Shown: positions 7,560-15,050 of the stretch, piece by piece
Position numbering within the stretch: position 1 is the stretch's first letter
Layout of the letters: every line of letters begins with the position of its first letter
NCBI GenBank assembly: GCA_959604475.1
Contig: CAUHBX010000001.1
Coordinates: 1-20,415, forward strand
Origin: an uncultured Eubacteriales bacterium
GTDB lineage: Bacteria > Bacillota > Clostridia > Lachnospirales > Anaerotignaceae
DNA: 20,415 bases
Direction of reading: 5' to 3'
The notes under the pieces: model-generated
What the model was told of the DNA's origin: nothing
Databases searched by the model: none
The model's input: only the letters and a program-made list of their open reading frames with translations
Position numbers and translations under genes: made by a program

Positions 7560-9611
7560 ATGATTTCTTTTGACAGTCCTGTCAGCGAAATTAAGGGAAT
7601 AGGAGCAGGCAGGGAAAAATATTTGAAAAAACTGAATATAGCAACTGCGGGAGATATAGTAAACCACTATCCAAGGGATTATGAGGACAGAAGAAAGATA
7701 ACGCCGATAGCGGAGCTTATACCGGATGAGGTGTCGGTTATAATAGCTTCGGCAAAGGAAGAACCGAAAAATTCACATTTCAGCGGAATGACTGTAACTA
7801 AGGCCAGAGTATATGACGAGAGCGGAAGCATAAGCGTAGTATGGTATAATCAGCCCTATGCGAAGAATAATATCAAGTCAGGAGTCAAGTACGCATTTAT
7901 CGGCAAGATGACCTTAAGCAAAAATAACCGCAGGGAAATACAGGCTCCGGAGGTTGAGAGACTGGGAGAGGGCGGTACTTGGCAGGGCCGTATTGTGCCG
8001 ATATATCCTTTATGTGCCGGACTGAGCCAAAAGGTATTCAGGAAAACTGTCGAAACGGTGCTCGGTGGAGTGGAGAATGAGATTACTGATTTCCTTCCAT
8101 CCGGTATAAGAAAGAAATATATGCTCTCGAGCAGAAAATTTGCCCTTAAAAATATCCATATGCCGGAAAATGAGCAGTGCTGTGAGCTTGCCAGAACGCG
8201 GCTGGTGTTTGAAGAGCTTTTTATGCTTCAAACTTCTCTTCTGAGGTTAAAGGCTGATAGCACAGGAGATAAAAATGGAATAAAGATGAAGAAGAAAAGC
8301 ATGAAGCCGTTTTTTGACACACTGCCCTTCAGCTTTACCGACGCACAGAAAAATGTTTTTGAGCAAATTACTGAAGATATGACTAGCGGGAAAATAATGA
8401 ACAGGCTGGTTCAGGGAGACGTTGGAAGCGGTAAAACGGCTGTAGCGATGGCGGCCTCCTACATAGCCGTTATAAATGGGTATCAGGCTGTAATGATGGC
8501 GCCGACCGAAGTTTTGGCCGCCCAGCATTTTCATAGCTTTAGAGAGCTTTTTGAACCATTGGGAATAAATATAATTCTTTTAACAGGTGGGCTTAAAGCC
8601 AAGGGGAAAAGAGAAGCTCTTGAAAAAATCTCATCAGGCGTAGCGGATATTATTGTGGGTACACATGCTGTAATACAGGAAAAAGTAGAATTTAAAAATA
8701 TCGGACTTGTCATTACTGATGAACAGCATAGGTTTGGAGTAAGACAGAGAAAGACGTTATCGGAAAAAGGGGACAATCCCCATGTGCTTGTAATGACAGC
8801 CACGCCTATACCCAGAACACTGGCACTCATACTTTACGGAGATTTGGATATATCAATAATAGACAGCCTCCCTCCCGGACGACAGGAAATAGATACATTT
8901 GCGGTAAATACCGGATACAGGCAGAGAATTTATAATTTTATTGAGAAAGAAATTGCAAAGGGACGTCAGGCCTATATAATATGCGCAATGGTTGAGGAAA
9001 ACGAAAAGGTTGAGGCGGAATCCGTGCTTGAATACGCACAGGGGCTAAAGGATACTGTTTTGGAAAAGAGAAATATTGCGGTTATTCACGGAAAAATGAA
9101 ACCGGACGAAAAGGACAGTATTCTTAAGGCGTTTTCAGAAGGCGATATAGATATACTTGTTTCCACAACAGTAATAGAGGTTGGTATAAATGTGCCTAAT
9201 GCGACCGTTATGGTGATTGAAAATGCCGAACGCTTCGGCCTTGCCCAGCTTCATCAGCTAAGAGGCAGGGTGGGGAGAGGAAGCGATAAGTCATACTGTA
9301 TACTAATATCAGATAATAAAAGCGAAATAACAAGAAAAAGACTAAAAACAATGACATCTACAACAGACGGATTTAAAATATCGGAAACTGACCTTAAGCT
9401 GAGGGGGCCGGGAGAATTTTTCGGTACACGCCAGCATGGCCTGCCGAGCTTGAAAATCGCAAACCTATATAGGGATATGGAAATACTAAAGGACGCCCAG
9501 TCGGCGGCATACGGTTTGATGAATGATGACCCCAATTTAGAGAATGAAGATAATTTTTACCTGAAAATTGAATTAGATAAGCTTACTTTGACGGACAATA
9601 TAGGAATTTAA
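7560..9611 (+). CDS. recG: ATP-dependent DNA helicase RecG
   Basis: 683-residue RecG, which remodels stalled forks and Holliday junctions in recombination repair. The N-terminal wedge (OB-fold) region includes HYPRDYEDR and occupies about the first 250 residues. Walker A is GDVGSGKT at 286-293 and the motif II box is DEQH at 387-390, followed by TATPIPRTL and the C-terminal helicase lobe with QLRGRVGRG and the TRG region LRGPGEFFGTRQHG. An ATG at 7548 would add four residues, but it sits directly on the terminator tail; GAGGTG at 7550-7555 places the likely start at 7560. I see no clear promoter between the fakA terminator and this start, so transcription must come from readthrough or from a promoter inside fakA. 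Confidence 0.96.
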   Translation: MISFDSPVSEIKGIGAGREKYLKKLNIATAGDIVNHYPRDYEDRRKITPIAELIPDEVSVIIASAKEEPKNSHFSGMTVTKARVYDESGSISVVWYNQPYAKNNIKSGVKYAFIGKMTLSKNNRREIQAPEVERLGEGGTWQGRIVPIYPLCAGLSQKVFRKTVETVLGGVENEITDFLPSGIRKKYMLSSRKFALKNIHMPENEQCCELARTRLVFEELFMLQTSLLRLKADSTGDKNGIKMKKKSMKPFFDTLPFSFTDAQKNVFEQITEDMTSGKIMNRLVQGDVGSGKTAVAMAASYIAVINGYQAVMMAPTEVLAAQHFHSFRELFEPLGINIILLTGGLKAKGKREALEKISSGVADIIVGTHAVIQEKVEFKNIGLVITDEQHRFGVRQRKTLSEKGDNPHVLVMTATPIPRTLALILYGDLDISIIDSLPPGRQEIDTFAVNTGYRQRIYNFIEKEIAKGRQAYIICAMVEENEKVEAESVLEYAQGLKDTVLEKRNIAVIHGKMKPDEKDSILKAFSEGDIDILVSTTVIEVGINVPNATVMVIENAERFGLAQLHQLRGRVGRGSDKSYCILISDNKSEITRKRLKTMTSTTDGFKISETDLKLRGPGEFFGTRQHGLPSLKIANLYRDMEILKDAQSAAYGLMNDDPNLENEDNFYLKIELDKLTLTDNIGI

Positions 9612-9654
9612 TACGGCTTTAATGCTTAAATATGTCTTAAAGATTAAATTTTTG

Positions 9655-9683
9655 TTGTTTTTTATGCACAAGTTTGGTATACT
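9655..9683 (+). promoter_or_regulatory. Sigma-A promoter of rsmD-coaD
   Basis: TTGTTT (9655-9660), a 17-base spacer ending TGG and TATACT (9678-9683). Spacing is optimal and the TGn gives an extended -10. It lies 61 bases before the rsmD start, which supports the start at 9745 rather than the longer in-frame extension back to 9622. Confidence 0.6.
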
Positions 9684-9744
9684 CATTGTAGTTTGTTCTG
9701 GGGTGTATCCGTGCGCATTTCAGAAGAAAATGGAGGGTTTTTAT

Positions 9745-10305
9745 ATGCGTGTTATTGCCGGAAGCGCCAGAAGGCTTCAGCTGAAAGCGCCGGAAGGAAT
9801 GGATACCAGACCGACCGTTGACCGTGTTAAGGAGTCTCTCTTTAACATGCTTAATCCACATCTTTATGGGTGCGCATTTTTGGATTTATTCAGTGGTTCA
9901 GGGGCTATTGGAATAGAAGCGCTTTCAAGAGGGGCGGCAAAGGCTGTCTTTGTGGACAAGTCTGAAACATGTATCGATATAATTAAGCAAAACCTGAATT
10001 TTACTAAACTTTCCGAAAATGCTGAAATTATTAAAGACGACATATTTTCAGCAATAAAAATGCTTGGCCAAAAAGGGGAAAGGTTCGACATTATTTTTAT
10101 GGACCCACCTTATGCGGAAGGTTTTTATACGCCGGTGCTTAATGAAATAAAAGCTGCTGGCATACTTACAGAGGATGGATTTATAGTGGCTGAGGCAGCA
10201 AAGGGCTATGCCTTTCCCACGGAAAAGGGATTTAGAATAATCAAAGAAAGAAAATGCGGCCCGGCCGTAATGACTTTTTTGAATTTGGAGGAAGAAAGAT
10301 GTTAA
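9745..10305 (+). CDS. rsmD: 16S rRNA (guanine(966)-N(2))-methyltransferase RsmD
   Basis: 186-residue S-adenosylmethionine-dependent methyltransferase that modifies G966 of 16S rRNA during small-subunit assembly. The start MRVIAGSARRLQL and the TRPTVDRVKESLFNML segment are typical of the family. The cofactor motif DLFSGSGAIG begins at D47 and the catalytic DPPY is at 120-123. GGAGGG at 9732-9737 lies seven bases before the ATG. The frame could be read further upstream to 9622, but that extension has no ribosome binding site and crosses the promoter. It overlaps coaD by 7 bases, so the two are translationally coupled, as with ylbH-ylbI in Bacillus. Confidence 0.95.
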   Translation: MRVIAGSARRLQLKAPEGMDTRPTVDRVKESLFNMLNPHLYGCAFLDLFSGSGAIGIEALSRGAAKAVFVDKSETCIDIIKQNLNFTKLSENAEIIKDDIFSAIKMLGQKGERFDIIFMDPPYAEGFYTPVLNEIKAAGILTEDGFIVAEAAKGYAFPTEKGFRIIKERKCGPAVMTFLNLEEERC

Positions 10306-10784
10306 AAGCAATATATCCGGGGAGCTTTGATCCTGTGACAAACGGGCATCTGGATATTATTAAGAGAGCCTCAAAAATGGTTGATTTTCTTATAGTTGGG
10401 ATTTTTGGCAATCCAAACAAAAATTCTTTACTTAGCGCCGACGAGCGTTTTGAGCTTCTAAAAGAAGTAACAGCGGACTTTGAAAATGTTGAGGTATTGG
10501 AAATTGACGGAATGCTTGGCGATTTTGCTAAAAATGTTGGAGCGAAAATCATTATCAGGGGCATCAGGGATGTCAACGACTTTGTTAACGAGTTTCAAAG
10601 AGCAACTGTCAACAGACAGCTGACAGGAGATATAGAAACAGTCTTTCTTGCGGCAAGCCCGGAAAATGTTACATTGAGCTCAAGTTGCGTAAGGGAAATA
10701 TTAGCTTTCAACGGTAACCTGGACATGTTTGTGCCGGAAGCCGTTAGACTTAAACTTAAGGAAAAATCCGAAAGAGAGGGATAA
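10299..10784 (+). CDS. coaD: Phosphopantetheine adenylyltransferase
   Basis: 161-residue CoaD, which transfers AMP from ATP to 4'-phosphopantetheine to give dephospho-CoA, the penultimate step of CoA synthesis. The nucleotidyltransferase motif is intact: YPGSFDPVTNGHLD, with T14 and H17 as the (T/H)xGH pair. The C-terminal SSSCVRE corresponds to the usual ISSTxVRE motif. A longer in-frame ORF from 10254 is only an extension inside rsmD; the ATG at 10299 has GGAGGAAG at 10287-10294 and gives the standard family start. The product also ultimately supplies the phosphopantetheine carried by the AcpP encoded downstream. Confidence 0.97.
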   Translation: MLKAIYPGSFDPVTNGHLDIIKRASKMVDFLIVGIFGNPNKNSLLSADERFELLKEVTADFENVEVLEIDGMLGDFAKNVGAKIIIRGIRDVNDFVNEFQRATVNRQLTGDIETVFLAASPENVTLSSSCVREILAFNGNLDMFVPEAVRLKLKEKSEREG

Positions 10785-10786
10785 GA

Positions 10787-11299
10787 ATGGATGATACGGT
10801 ATTAAAGCTTTTGGAAGAACTGGAGCAAGTAGTAGATGAAGGCCGTTCTTCGCCTTTTTCAAACAAGGTTCAGGTTGATAAAGATGAAATTTTTGAAATT
10901 ATCGATGAGATAAAAATGAAGCTTCCTAATGAAATCAAACAGTCAAAATGGGTAATAGAAGAAAGAAATAAAATTCTTGTTGATGCCCAGAAAGAGGCTG
11001 ACGAAATGCTGAAAGAGGCTGAGGTACGTCTTGGCAAGCTTGTTGAGGAACATGCGGTGACTAAGAAGGCATATGAGCAGGCCGCTGAAATCATGGACGC
11101 TACAAAGAAGAGTGCTAAAGAAATGCGCCTTGGTGCGCTTGAATACGCCGACGATGTAATGGGCGTTGCTGAACAGCGTTTAAGAGAAATGCAGGAGACA
11201 ATTAATCAGGAAAACCAGAGAATTGTTGAATTTTTCAGAGAGAACATCAATGTAATCTTTGAAAACAGACAGGAACTCAAAGGCGTTAAAAAGGATTGA
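10787..11299 (+). CDS. Coiled-coil protein of unknown function next to coaD
   Basis: 170-residue, very charged, almost wholly helical protein. From about residue 50 to 160 it shows Ala/Glu/Lys heptad-like repeats (AQKEADEMLKEAEVRL, AEIMDATKKSAKEMR), reminiscent of F-type ATPase subunit b or V-type subunit H/E stalks. That resemblance is probably compositional; proteins like this are often loosely named 'ATPase' next to coaD in clostridia. There is no signal peptide or membrane segment. It starts 2 bases after the coaD stop, with AGAGGG upstream, and is the last gene before a terminator. No function is assigned. Confidence 0.85.
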   Translation: MDDTVLKLLEELEQVVDEGRSSPFSNKVQVDKDEIFEIIDEIKMKLPNEIKQSKWVIEERNKILVDAQKEADEMLKEAEVRLGKLVEEHAVTKKAYEQAAEIMDATKKSAKEMRLGALEYADDVMGVAEQRLREMQETINQENQRIVEFFRENINVIFENRQELKGVKKD

Positions 11300-11300
11300 T

Positions 11301-11334
11301 AAAAAAGCTTTCGGCTTATGCCGAAGGCTTTTTT
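11301..11334. terminator. Bidirectional intrinsic terminator
   Basis: A 14-bp stem including one G-U pair and a TTAT loop (11316-11319): A-rich on the left, ending in a T run on the right, so it works in both directions. It closes the rsmD-coaD-coiled-coil transcript and also the minus-strand tmcAL-ylbJ transcript, whose last stop is 13 bases away. Confidence 0.88.
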
Positions 11335-11346
11335 GTATGTAAAAAA

Positions 11347-12370
11347 TTATTTTTTGCTTTTTTCTCTCAAAAAAAGCAAAACGGCTATAGCCAGAAATGA
11401 TGATACCACAAGCATTGACGGGGTTGAAGCTGTTTCATTAAATACAGGCGCCAGATTTGGAGAACGGCTGAAAAACCAATCGTAAGTGAAAAATGACGTT
11501 ATGTATGCTGTCCCTGCGGTAAAGGCCTTGCACACCATATATTTTTTTATGTCAAGGTCTCCGTTTTCCATTACTGCCATAGTCTGCAGATGGACGGAAA
11601 GCCCTCCCCAGCATAAAATTGTAAACGGCCTTGCGTGAGCATGACGAGGAGGCTGTTATGCTTATTCCGCGTGTAAACTCAAGTATTCCGCCTACAAGGC
11701 CTTCAAGGGCAGCGTTGGTTTTTGGAAGCACATTCATTATAGCCTCCGTAACTACAGAGAAAAATATTATGCAGCCGCCTACCATTAAAATTGACTTGAC
11801 GGCGGAGGACAATGATGAATAGATATCAGTGCCTCCGGAATTATGAAGAGGAGCAGATGTTTTAAATCCGGCCTCGCAGGGGAAAATTAAATTATACACT
11901 ATTCCGGTGGCCAATGCTGAAAAGATACAAACAGTAATAAAGAAAACGGCTGAAAATCTGTCGGACAGCATTGATGAGGCTACAGCCGAAATTATAAATA
12001 CAGCGCCGGGATTATTGCAGAATGACAGCATATGTTCGGCAGTGTCCTTTGAAATTTTTTTCCCTGAATATAAATTTGAGATTATTTTGGCTCCCATAGG
12101 ATAGCCGGAAAGTATGCTCACAGCAAATACAGGCATAAGCCCGGAAGGAACGCCAAAAAGATGCATGGTTATTTTATTCGTCAAGGTATTTTTAGAGCCG
12201 GCGCTGAAAGTCAGCCATGAGGAAATAACCATAAAGGGAAAAAGCGAGGGTACTACAGTATTAAGCCACAGATTAAGCCCGCTGAGTGCGGCGGCAGTCA
12301 TTTTATCGCTGTATAGGACAATACTGGCTGTAAGAAAAAGCGTAAATATAATTTTGAACAATTTTTTCAT
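11347..12370 (-). pseudogene. ylbJ: Sporulation integral membrane protein YlbJ, frameshifted
   Basis: Two overlapping minus-strand frames together make one YlbJ-like protein. The first (12370 down to 11552) has the membrane helices and family motifs SLFPFMVISSWL and SGYPMGAK. It leaves the family pattern after ISITASS and ends in a non-membrane tail. The pattern resumes one frame over, with ILCWGGLSVHLQTMAVMENG and a final membrane segment, to the stop at 11347-11349. The second frame has a stop at 11656-11658, so the shift lies between about 11655 and 11620. The total length of 1024 bases is one more than a multiple of three, so one extra base explains it. The repaired protein would be about 340 residues, somewhat short for the family. 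YlbJ is a sigma-E-controlled protein needed for normal spores in Bacillus. This may be a true mutation or an assembly error. Confidence 0.82.
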
Positions 12371-12399
12371 AGAAAAATCCCCCGGCGGTTTATAAGTAA

Positions 12400-12428
12400 T
12401 TAATATGACCGCAGAGGGACAAAGATGT
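12400..12428 (-). promoter_or_regulatory. Possible sigma-E-type promoter of ylbJ
   Basis: On the minus strand: ACATCTT (12428-12422), a 14-base spacer and CATATTAA (12407-12400). The spacing fits sigma-E, and the -35 matches KMATATT at 5 of 7 positions. A G-rich ribosome binding site (12383-12378) and the ATG at 12370 follow at the distance expected for a short leader. It sits just after the tmcAL stop, which would let ylbJ be expressed separately. The family is known to be sigma-E dependent in Bacillus. Confidence 0.4.
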
Positions 12429-12437
12429 TTTTTAAAA

Positions 12438-13655
12438 TTATAAGTTTTCGACTATAACCGGCATCGTATAATCCAGTGCAAGCTTTTTAGAGGATGGGGT
12501 AGGCAGCCCAAGGCAATAAACGTTTGTAGCTTTTTTTTCAAGCTCAAGCAAAGCACGCTGTACGTCTGACAGGCTTCTCTCATCTTTATTAACGTTCATA
12601 ATAACAGGAACTGACGAATTTCTGCACAGTGAGCTTACAAGTGTCTCAGCAGATTTCCGGAAGCCGAGAACTCTGATATACGGTTCAAATTCAGACGGCG
12701 AGAATGTCTGCTCATACTCCTTCGTTATGCCAAGCAGCATATGGCACATAATACGCATGAGCCTTGTATGGGTGTAACGCTTTGTCTTAAGCTCAGCACA
12801 TATATCTGATATTTTATAAGAATTACCAACAGTTTTAAGAATTCTGTTCTCAAGCCCCTCTGATATTCCGCTTATCTTTTTAATATCGTCTGCGGACATT
12901 GTTCTCAGTAAATAAGCCATAGCATCGGAGAAGTTATCCATGTAAACAGGAGCTGCTTTTTCATAAATATCAAAGCATTCGGGCGGCACGGTTTGGTTAA
13001 GCAGATGTGTTTTGCCCTTGTATATTATCCTCCTTACTGCTGACGCAGAGGCAATAGCCCCGTTTACAGCGTTTGAATTGTATTCAGAGCCGGTGCGTTT
13101 AGTTATTACGGGTTTTATATTTGATGAGAACATTTTTATGGCCTTTAGATACTCAACAGCAAGAATATTGTTGGATGTGCTTAAAATGTCAGGGCTTTTT
13201 CCTGTCTCGGCACTGTAGGCCGCCGCTCTTGCCGAGGGAAATGAAACGCCCTTGGAAAGCTCCGATTTTAATATTTCGGTAAAATTGTCAGTTGGATTTA
13301 CAAGCAGCTCGGCCGCTGCGGTTAATGCCGACAGGTCAGTTGTCTCTGCTCCAAAGGCTATATTGTCTGCTATTCCTGATGAGGCTATTATTTTTACGGC
13401 CCCTCTGGCAAAGTTTTCAGCAGATGCAGTGGAATACATAACAGGAAGCTCAATAACCATATCTGCGCCGCCCCTCAGCGTAGCCCTGGTTCTGGTCCAT
13501 TTATCATATATTGCACATTCGCCTCGCTGCACAAACGAGGGGCTCATCACAGCGAATATATAGTCGGATGAGGTAGCTTTCCTTGCTGAACGCAGATGGA
13601 ACTTGTGACCGTTATGAAACGGGTTATATTCGGCTACTATCGCCGTTGTATTCAT
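12438..13655 (-). CDS. tmcAL: tRNA(Met) cytidine acetate ligase
   Basis: 405-residue TmcAL (YlbM). In Bacillus this enzyme activates acetate with ATP to acetyl-adenylate and transfers the acetyl group to the wobble cytidine (C34) of elongator tRNA-Met. The nucleotidyltransferase start is textbook: IVAEYNPFHNGHKFHL with H14-N-G-H17. SPSFVQRGECAIYDKW and the ADMVIELPV strand follow in the family order. TAAGGAGGG at about 13662-13669 lies six bases before the ATG. It is the first gene of a minus-strand unit with ylbJ and is divergent from pta-ackA, which make the acetate it uses. Confidence 0.95.
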   Translation of the reverse strand: MNTTAIVAEYNPFHNGHKFHLRSARKATSSDYIFAVMSPSFVQRGECAIYDKWTRTRATLRGGADMVIELPVMYSTASAENFARGAVKIIASSGIADNIAFGAETTDLSALTAAAELLVNPTDNFTEILKSELSKGVSFPSARAAAYSAETGKSPDILSTSNNILAVEYLKAIKMFSSNIKPVITKRTGSEYNSNAVNGAIASASAVRRIIYKGKTHLLNQTVPPECFDIYEKAAPVYMDNFSDAMAYLLRTMSADDIKKISGISEGLENRILKTVGNSYKISDICAELKTKRYTHTRLMRIMCHMLLGITKEYEQTFSPSEFEPYIRVLGFRKSAETLVSSLCRNSSVPVIMNVNKDERSLSDVQRALLELEKKATNVYCLGLPTPSSKKLALDYTMPVIVENL

Positions 13656-13685
13656 GTTGAACCCTCCTTATTTAGAACTGAATAT

Positions 13686-13715
13686 ATTATACCAAATATC
13701 GCCTGATAATTGTAA
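13686..13715 (-). promoter_or_regulatory. Sigma-A extended -10 promoter of tmcAL
   Basis: Minus strand TGG followed by TATAAT (13694-13686), with a weak -35 TTACAA (13715-13710) at an 18-base spacing. It lies about 30 bases before the tmcAL start. Confidence 0.6.
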
Positions 13716-13760
13716 GGTTTTACAACAATTTTTCTTTTATTATATTCGGGCAAAAACGGT

Positions 13761-13772
13761 TTTGTATACAAA
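13761..13772. promoter_or_regulatory. Perfect 12-base palindrome, operator-like
   Basis: TTTGTATACAAA is self-complementary over 12 bases. The core GTATAC is of a kind bound by GntR-type regulators. It lies about 46 bases upstream of the tmcAL -35 region and 132 bases upstream of the pta -35. In AT-rich DNA a chance palindrome is possible. Confidence 0.3.
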
Positions 13773-13839
13773 TAAAAACAATAATATTCATTTTTTTTAA
13801 ACTTGGGTTTTTACATTGAATTTTGACGGGGGACGTTAA

Positions 13840-13878
13840 ATGCTAATTGCTGTAGATGTCAGTAACAGGACGGTATAA
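13840..13878 (+). other. 12-codon ORF resembling the start of type III pantothenate kinase
   Basis: GGGGGA (13828-13833) lies six bases before an ATG that reads MLIAVDVSNRTV and then stops. The first residues resemble the opening of CoaX proteins (ML-[IVL]-DVGNT), the phosphate-binding strand of the ASKHA fold. After the stop no frame continues like CoaX. It could be a decayed 5' stump, a leader peptide or coincidence. Confidence 0.3.
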
Positions 13879-13903
13879 TTGAAAAAATTATGTAATTTTA
13901 ATA

Positions 13904-13932
13904 TAGACTATTTTCACGCTAGGTTATATAAT
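13904..13932 (+). promoter_or_regulatory. Sigma-A promoter of pta-ackA
   Basis: TAGACT (13904-13909), 17 bases, TATAAT (13927-13932). The -35 matches at four of six positions and the -10 is perfect. It leaves a leader of about 70 bases before pta. A second TATAAT at 13941-13946 is a possible alternative but lacks a recognisable -35. Confidence 0.5.
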
Positions 13933-13951
13933 TAAACTTGTATAATTATGA

Positions 13952-13970
13952 GGGCGGACAAGTACCGCCC
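13952..13970 (+). promoter_or_regulatory. Hairpin in the pta leader
   Basis: GGGCGG (13952-13957) pairs with CCGCCC (13965-13970) around a seven-base loop; it stands out in an otherwise AT-rich leader. No T run follows, so it is not a terminator. A role in mRNA stability or 5'-end protection is conceivable. Confidence 0.5.
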
Positions 13971-14010
13971 ATAAAATATTTAACAATATATTACTAGGAG
14001 GGCTTTTGTA

Positions 14011-15006
14011 ATGGATTTCTTAACCAGCATAAAAGAGAGAGCAAAGAAAAATAAAAAAACTATAGTTTTACCCGAGGCGTATGAGAGAAGGACGCTTGAC
14101 GCTGCGGATATGATTCTTAAAGAGGATATGGCTAATCTCATCCTTATCGGAAATAGAGAAAAAGTACTTGAGGCTGGAAAGGGCTGCGACCTTTCAAAGG
14201 CTATTATTATTGACCCTGAAAACTACGAAAGAATGGACGAAGTCGTTGCGGCGTTCTGTGAAGCAAGAAAGAGCAAAGGCCTTACGCCTGAGGAAGCACT
14301 TGCTACAGCAAAGGCAGATTACACATATTTCGGTGTTCTTCTTGTTAAAATCGGAGTTGCTGACGGTATGGTATCAGGCGCAATTCATTCAACAGCCGAT
14401 ACATTAAGGCCGGCGCTTCAGATACTTAAGACAGCTCCTGGAACAGAGCTTGTTTCATCATTCTTCGTTATGTGCTGCAAGGATGAAACATACGGAAACA
14501 ACGGAGTCCTTCTTTTTGCCGACTGTGCCCTTAACCAGAATCCTAATCCTGAAGAGCTGGCCGCTATTGCTACAGCTTCAGCTGCAAGCTTTGAAGCGTT
14601 TGTTGGCGGAGACGCAAGGGTTGCTATACTCAGCCACTCAACAAAGGGTTCTGCAAAACATGCTGACGTTACAAAGGTTGTTGAAGCTACAAGAATAGCA
14701 AAAGAAAAGCATCCTGAAATCAAGCTTGACGGAGAGCTTCAGCTTGACGCTGCCATTGTTAAAGAGGTTGGCGAGCTTAAGGCCCCTACTAGCGATGTGG
14801 CTGGAAAAGCAAACGTTCTTGTTTTCCCTGACATTGATGCTGGAAATATCGGTTATAAGCTTGTTCAGAGATTTGCGGGTGCAAAGGCTTTCGGACCTGT
14901 CCTCCAGGGACTTGCAGCACCTGTAAATGACCTTTCAAGAGGCTGCAACGCCGAAGATATAGTGGCATGCGTTGCTCTTACGGCATTCCAGGCAACAATT
15001 ATGTAA
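14011..15006 (+). CDS. pta: Phosphate acetyltransferase
   Basis: 331-residue short-form (PtaA type, no N-terminal DRTGG domain) phosphotransacetylase that converts acetyl-CoA and phosphate to acetyl phosphate and CoA. Family features seen include IVLPEAYERRTLDAA near the N-terminus, DGMVSGAIHSTADTLRPALQ, LSHSTKGSAKH, and the C-terminal QGLAAPVNDLSRGC. TAGGAGGG (13994-14001) lies about nine bases before the ATG. Together with ackA, 44 bases downstream, it forms the usual ATP-yielding acetate fermentation pair. Codon use looks more regular than in the neighbours, with many CTT, GCT and AAG codons, as expected for a highly expressed central-metabolism gene. Confidence 0.97.
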   Translation: MDFLTSIKERAKKNKKTIVLPEAYERRTLDAADMILKEDMANLILIGNREKVLEAGKGCDLSKAIIIDPENYERMDEVVAAFCEARKSKGLTPEEALATAKADYTYFGVLLVKIGVADGMVSGAIHSTADTLRPALQILKTAPGTELVSSFFVMCCKDETYGNNGVLLFADCALNQNPNPEELAAIATASAASFEAFVGGDARVAILSHSTKGSAKHADVTKVVEATRIAKEKHPEIKLDGELQLDAAIVKEVGELKAPTSDVAGKANVLVFPDIDAGNIGYKLVQRFAGAKAFGPVLQGLAAPVNDLSRGCNAEDIVACVALTAFQATIM

Positions 15007-15050
15007 ATAAAATACTTTAAGATAAATAAAGATAAGGAGAGAAACACAAA

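Larger units (their letters stand above)
13716..14010. other. Divergent tmcAL/pta intergenic region
   Basis: AT-rich stretch between the divergent tmcAL and pta genes. Besides the two promoters it holds a 12-base perfect palindrome, a short ORF starting at 13840, an AT-rich inverted repeat at 13884-13899, a second TATAAT at 13874-13879 without a good -35, and a GC-rich hairpin in the pta leader. I see no tRNA, riboswitch or longer coding region. Confidence 0.7.

Noticed and set aside
9622..9744. Extended N-terminus of RsmD from 9622
   Set aside because: No ribosome binding site at 9622, the extension overlaps a good promoter, and the family starts at MRVIAGSARR with GGAGGG before 9745.
10787..11299. 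Naming the coiled-coil protein as a V-type ATPase subunit
   Set aside because: The resemblance is low-complexity helical composition only; there are no other ATPase genes around it.
11631..12395. Plus-strand frames at 11631-11822, 11907-12104 and 12114-12395 as genes
   Set aside because: They are antisense shadows of ylbJ with no ribosome binding sites or recognisable family content.
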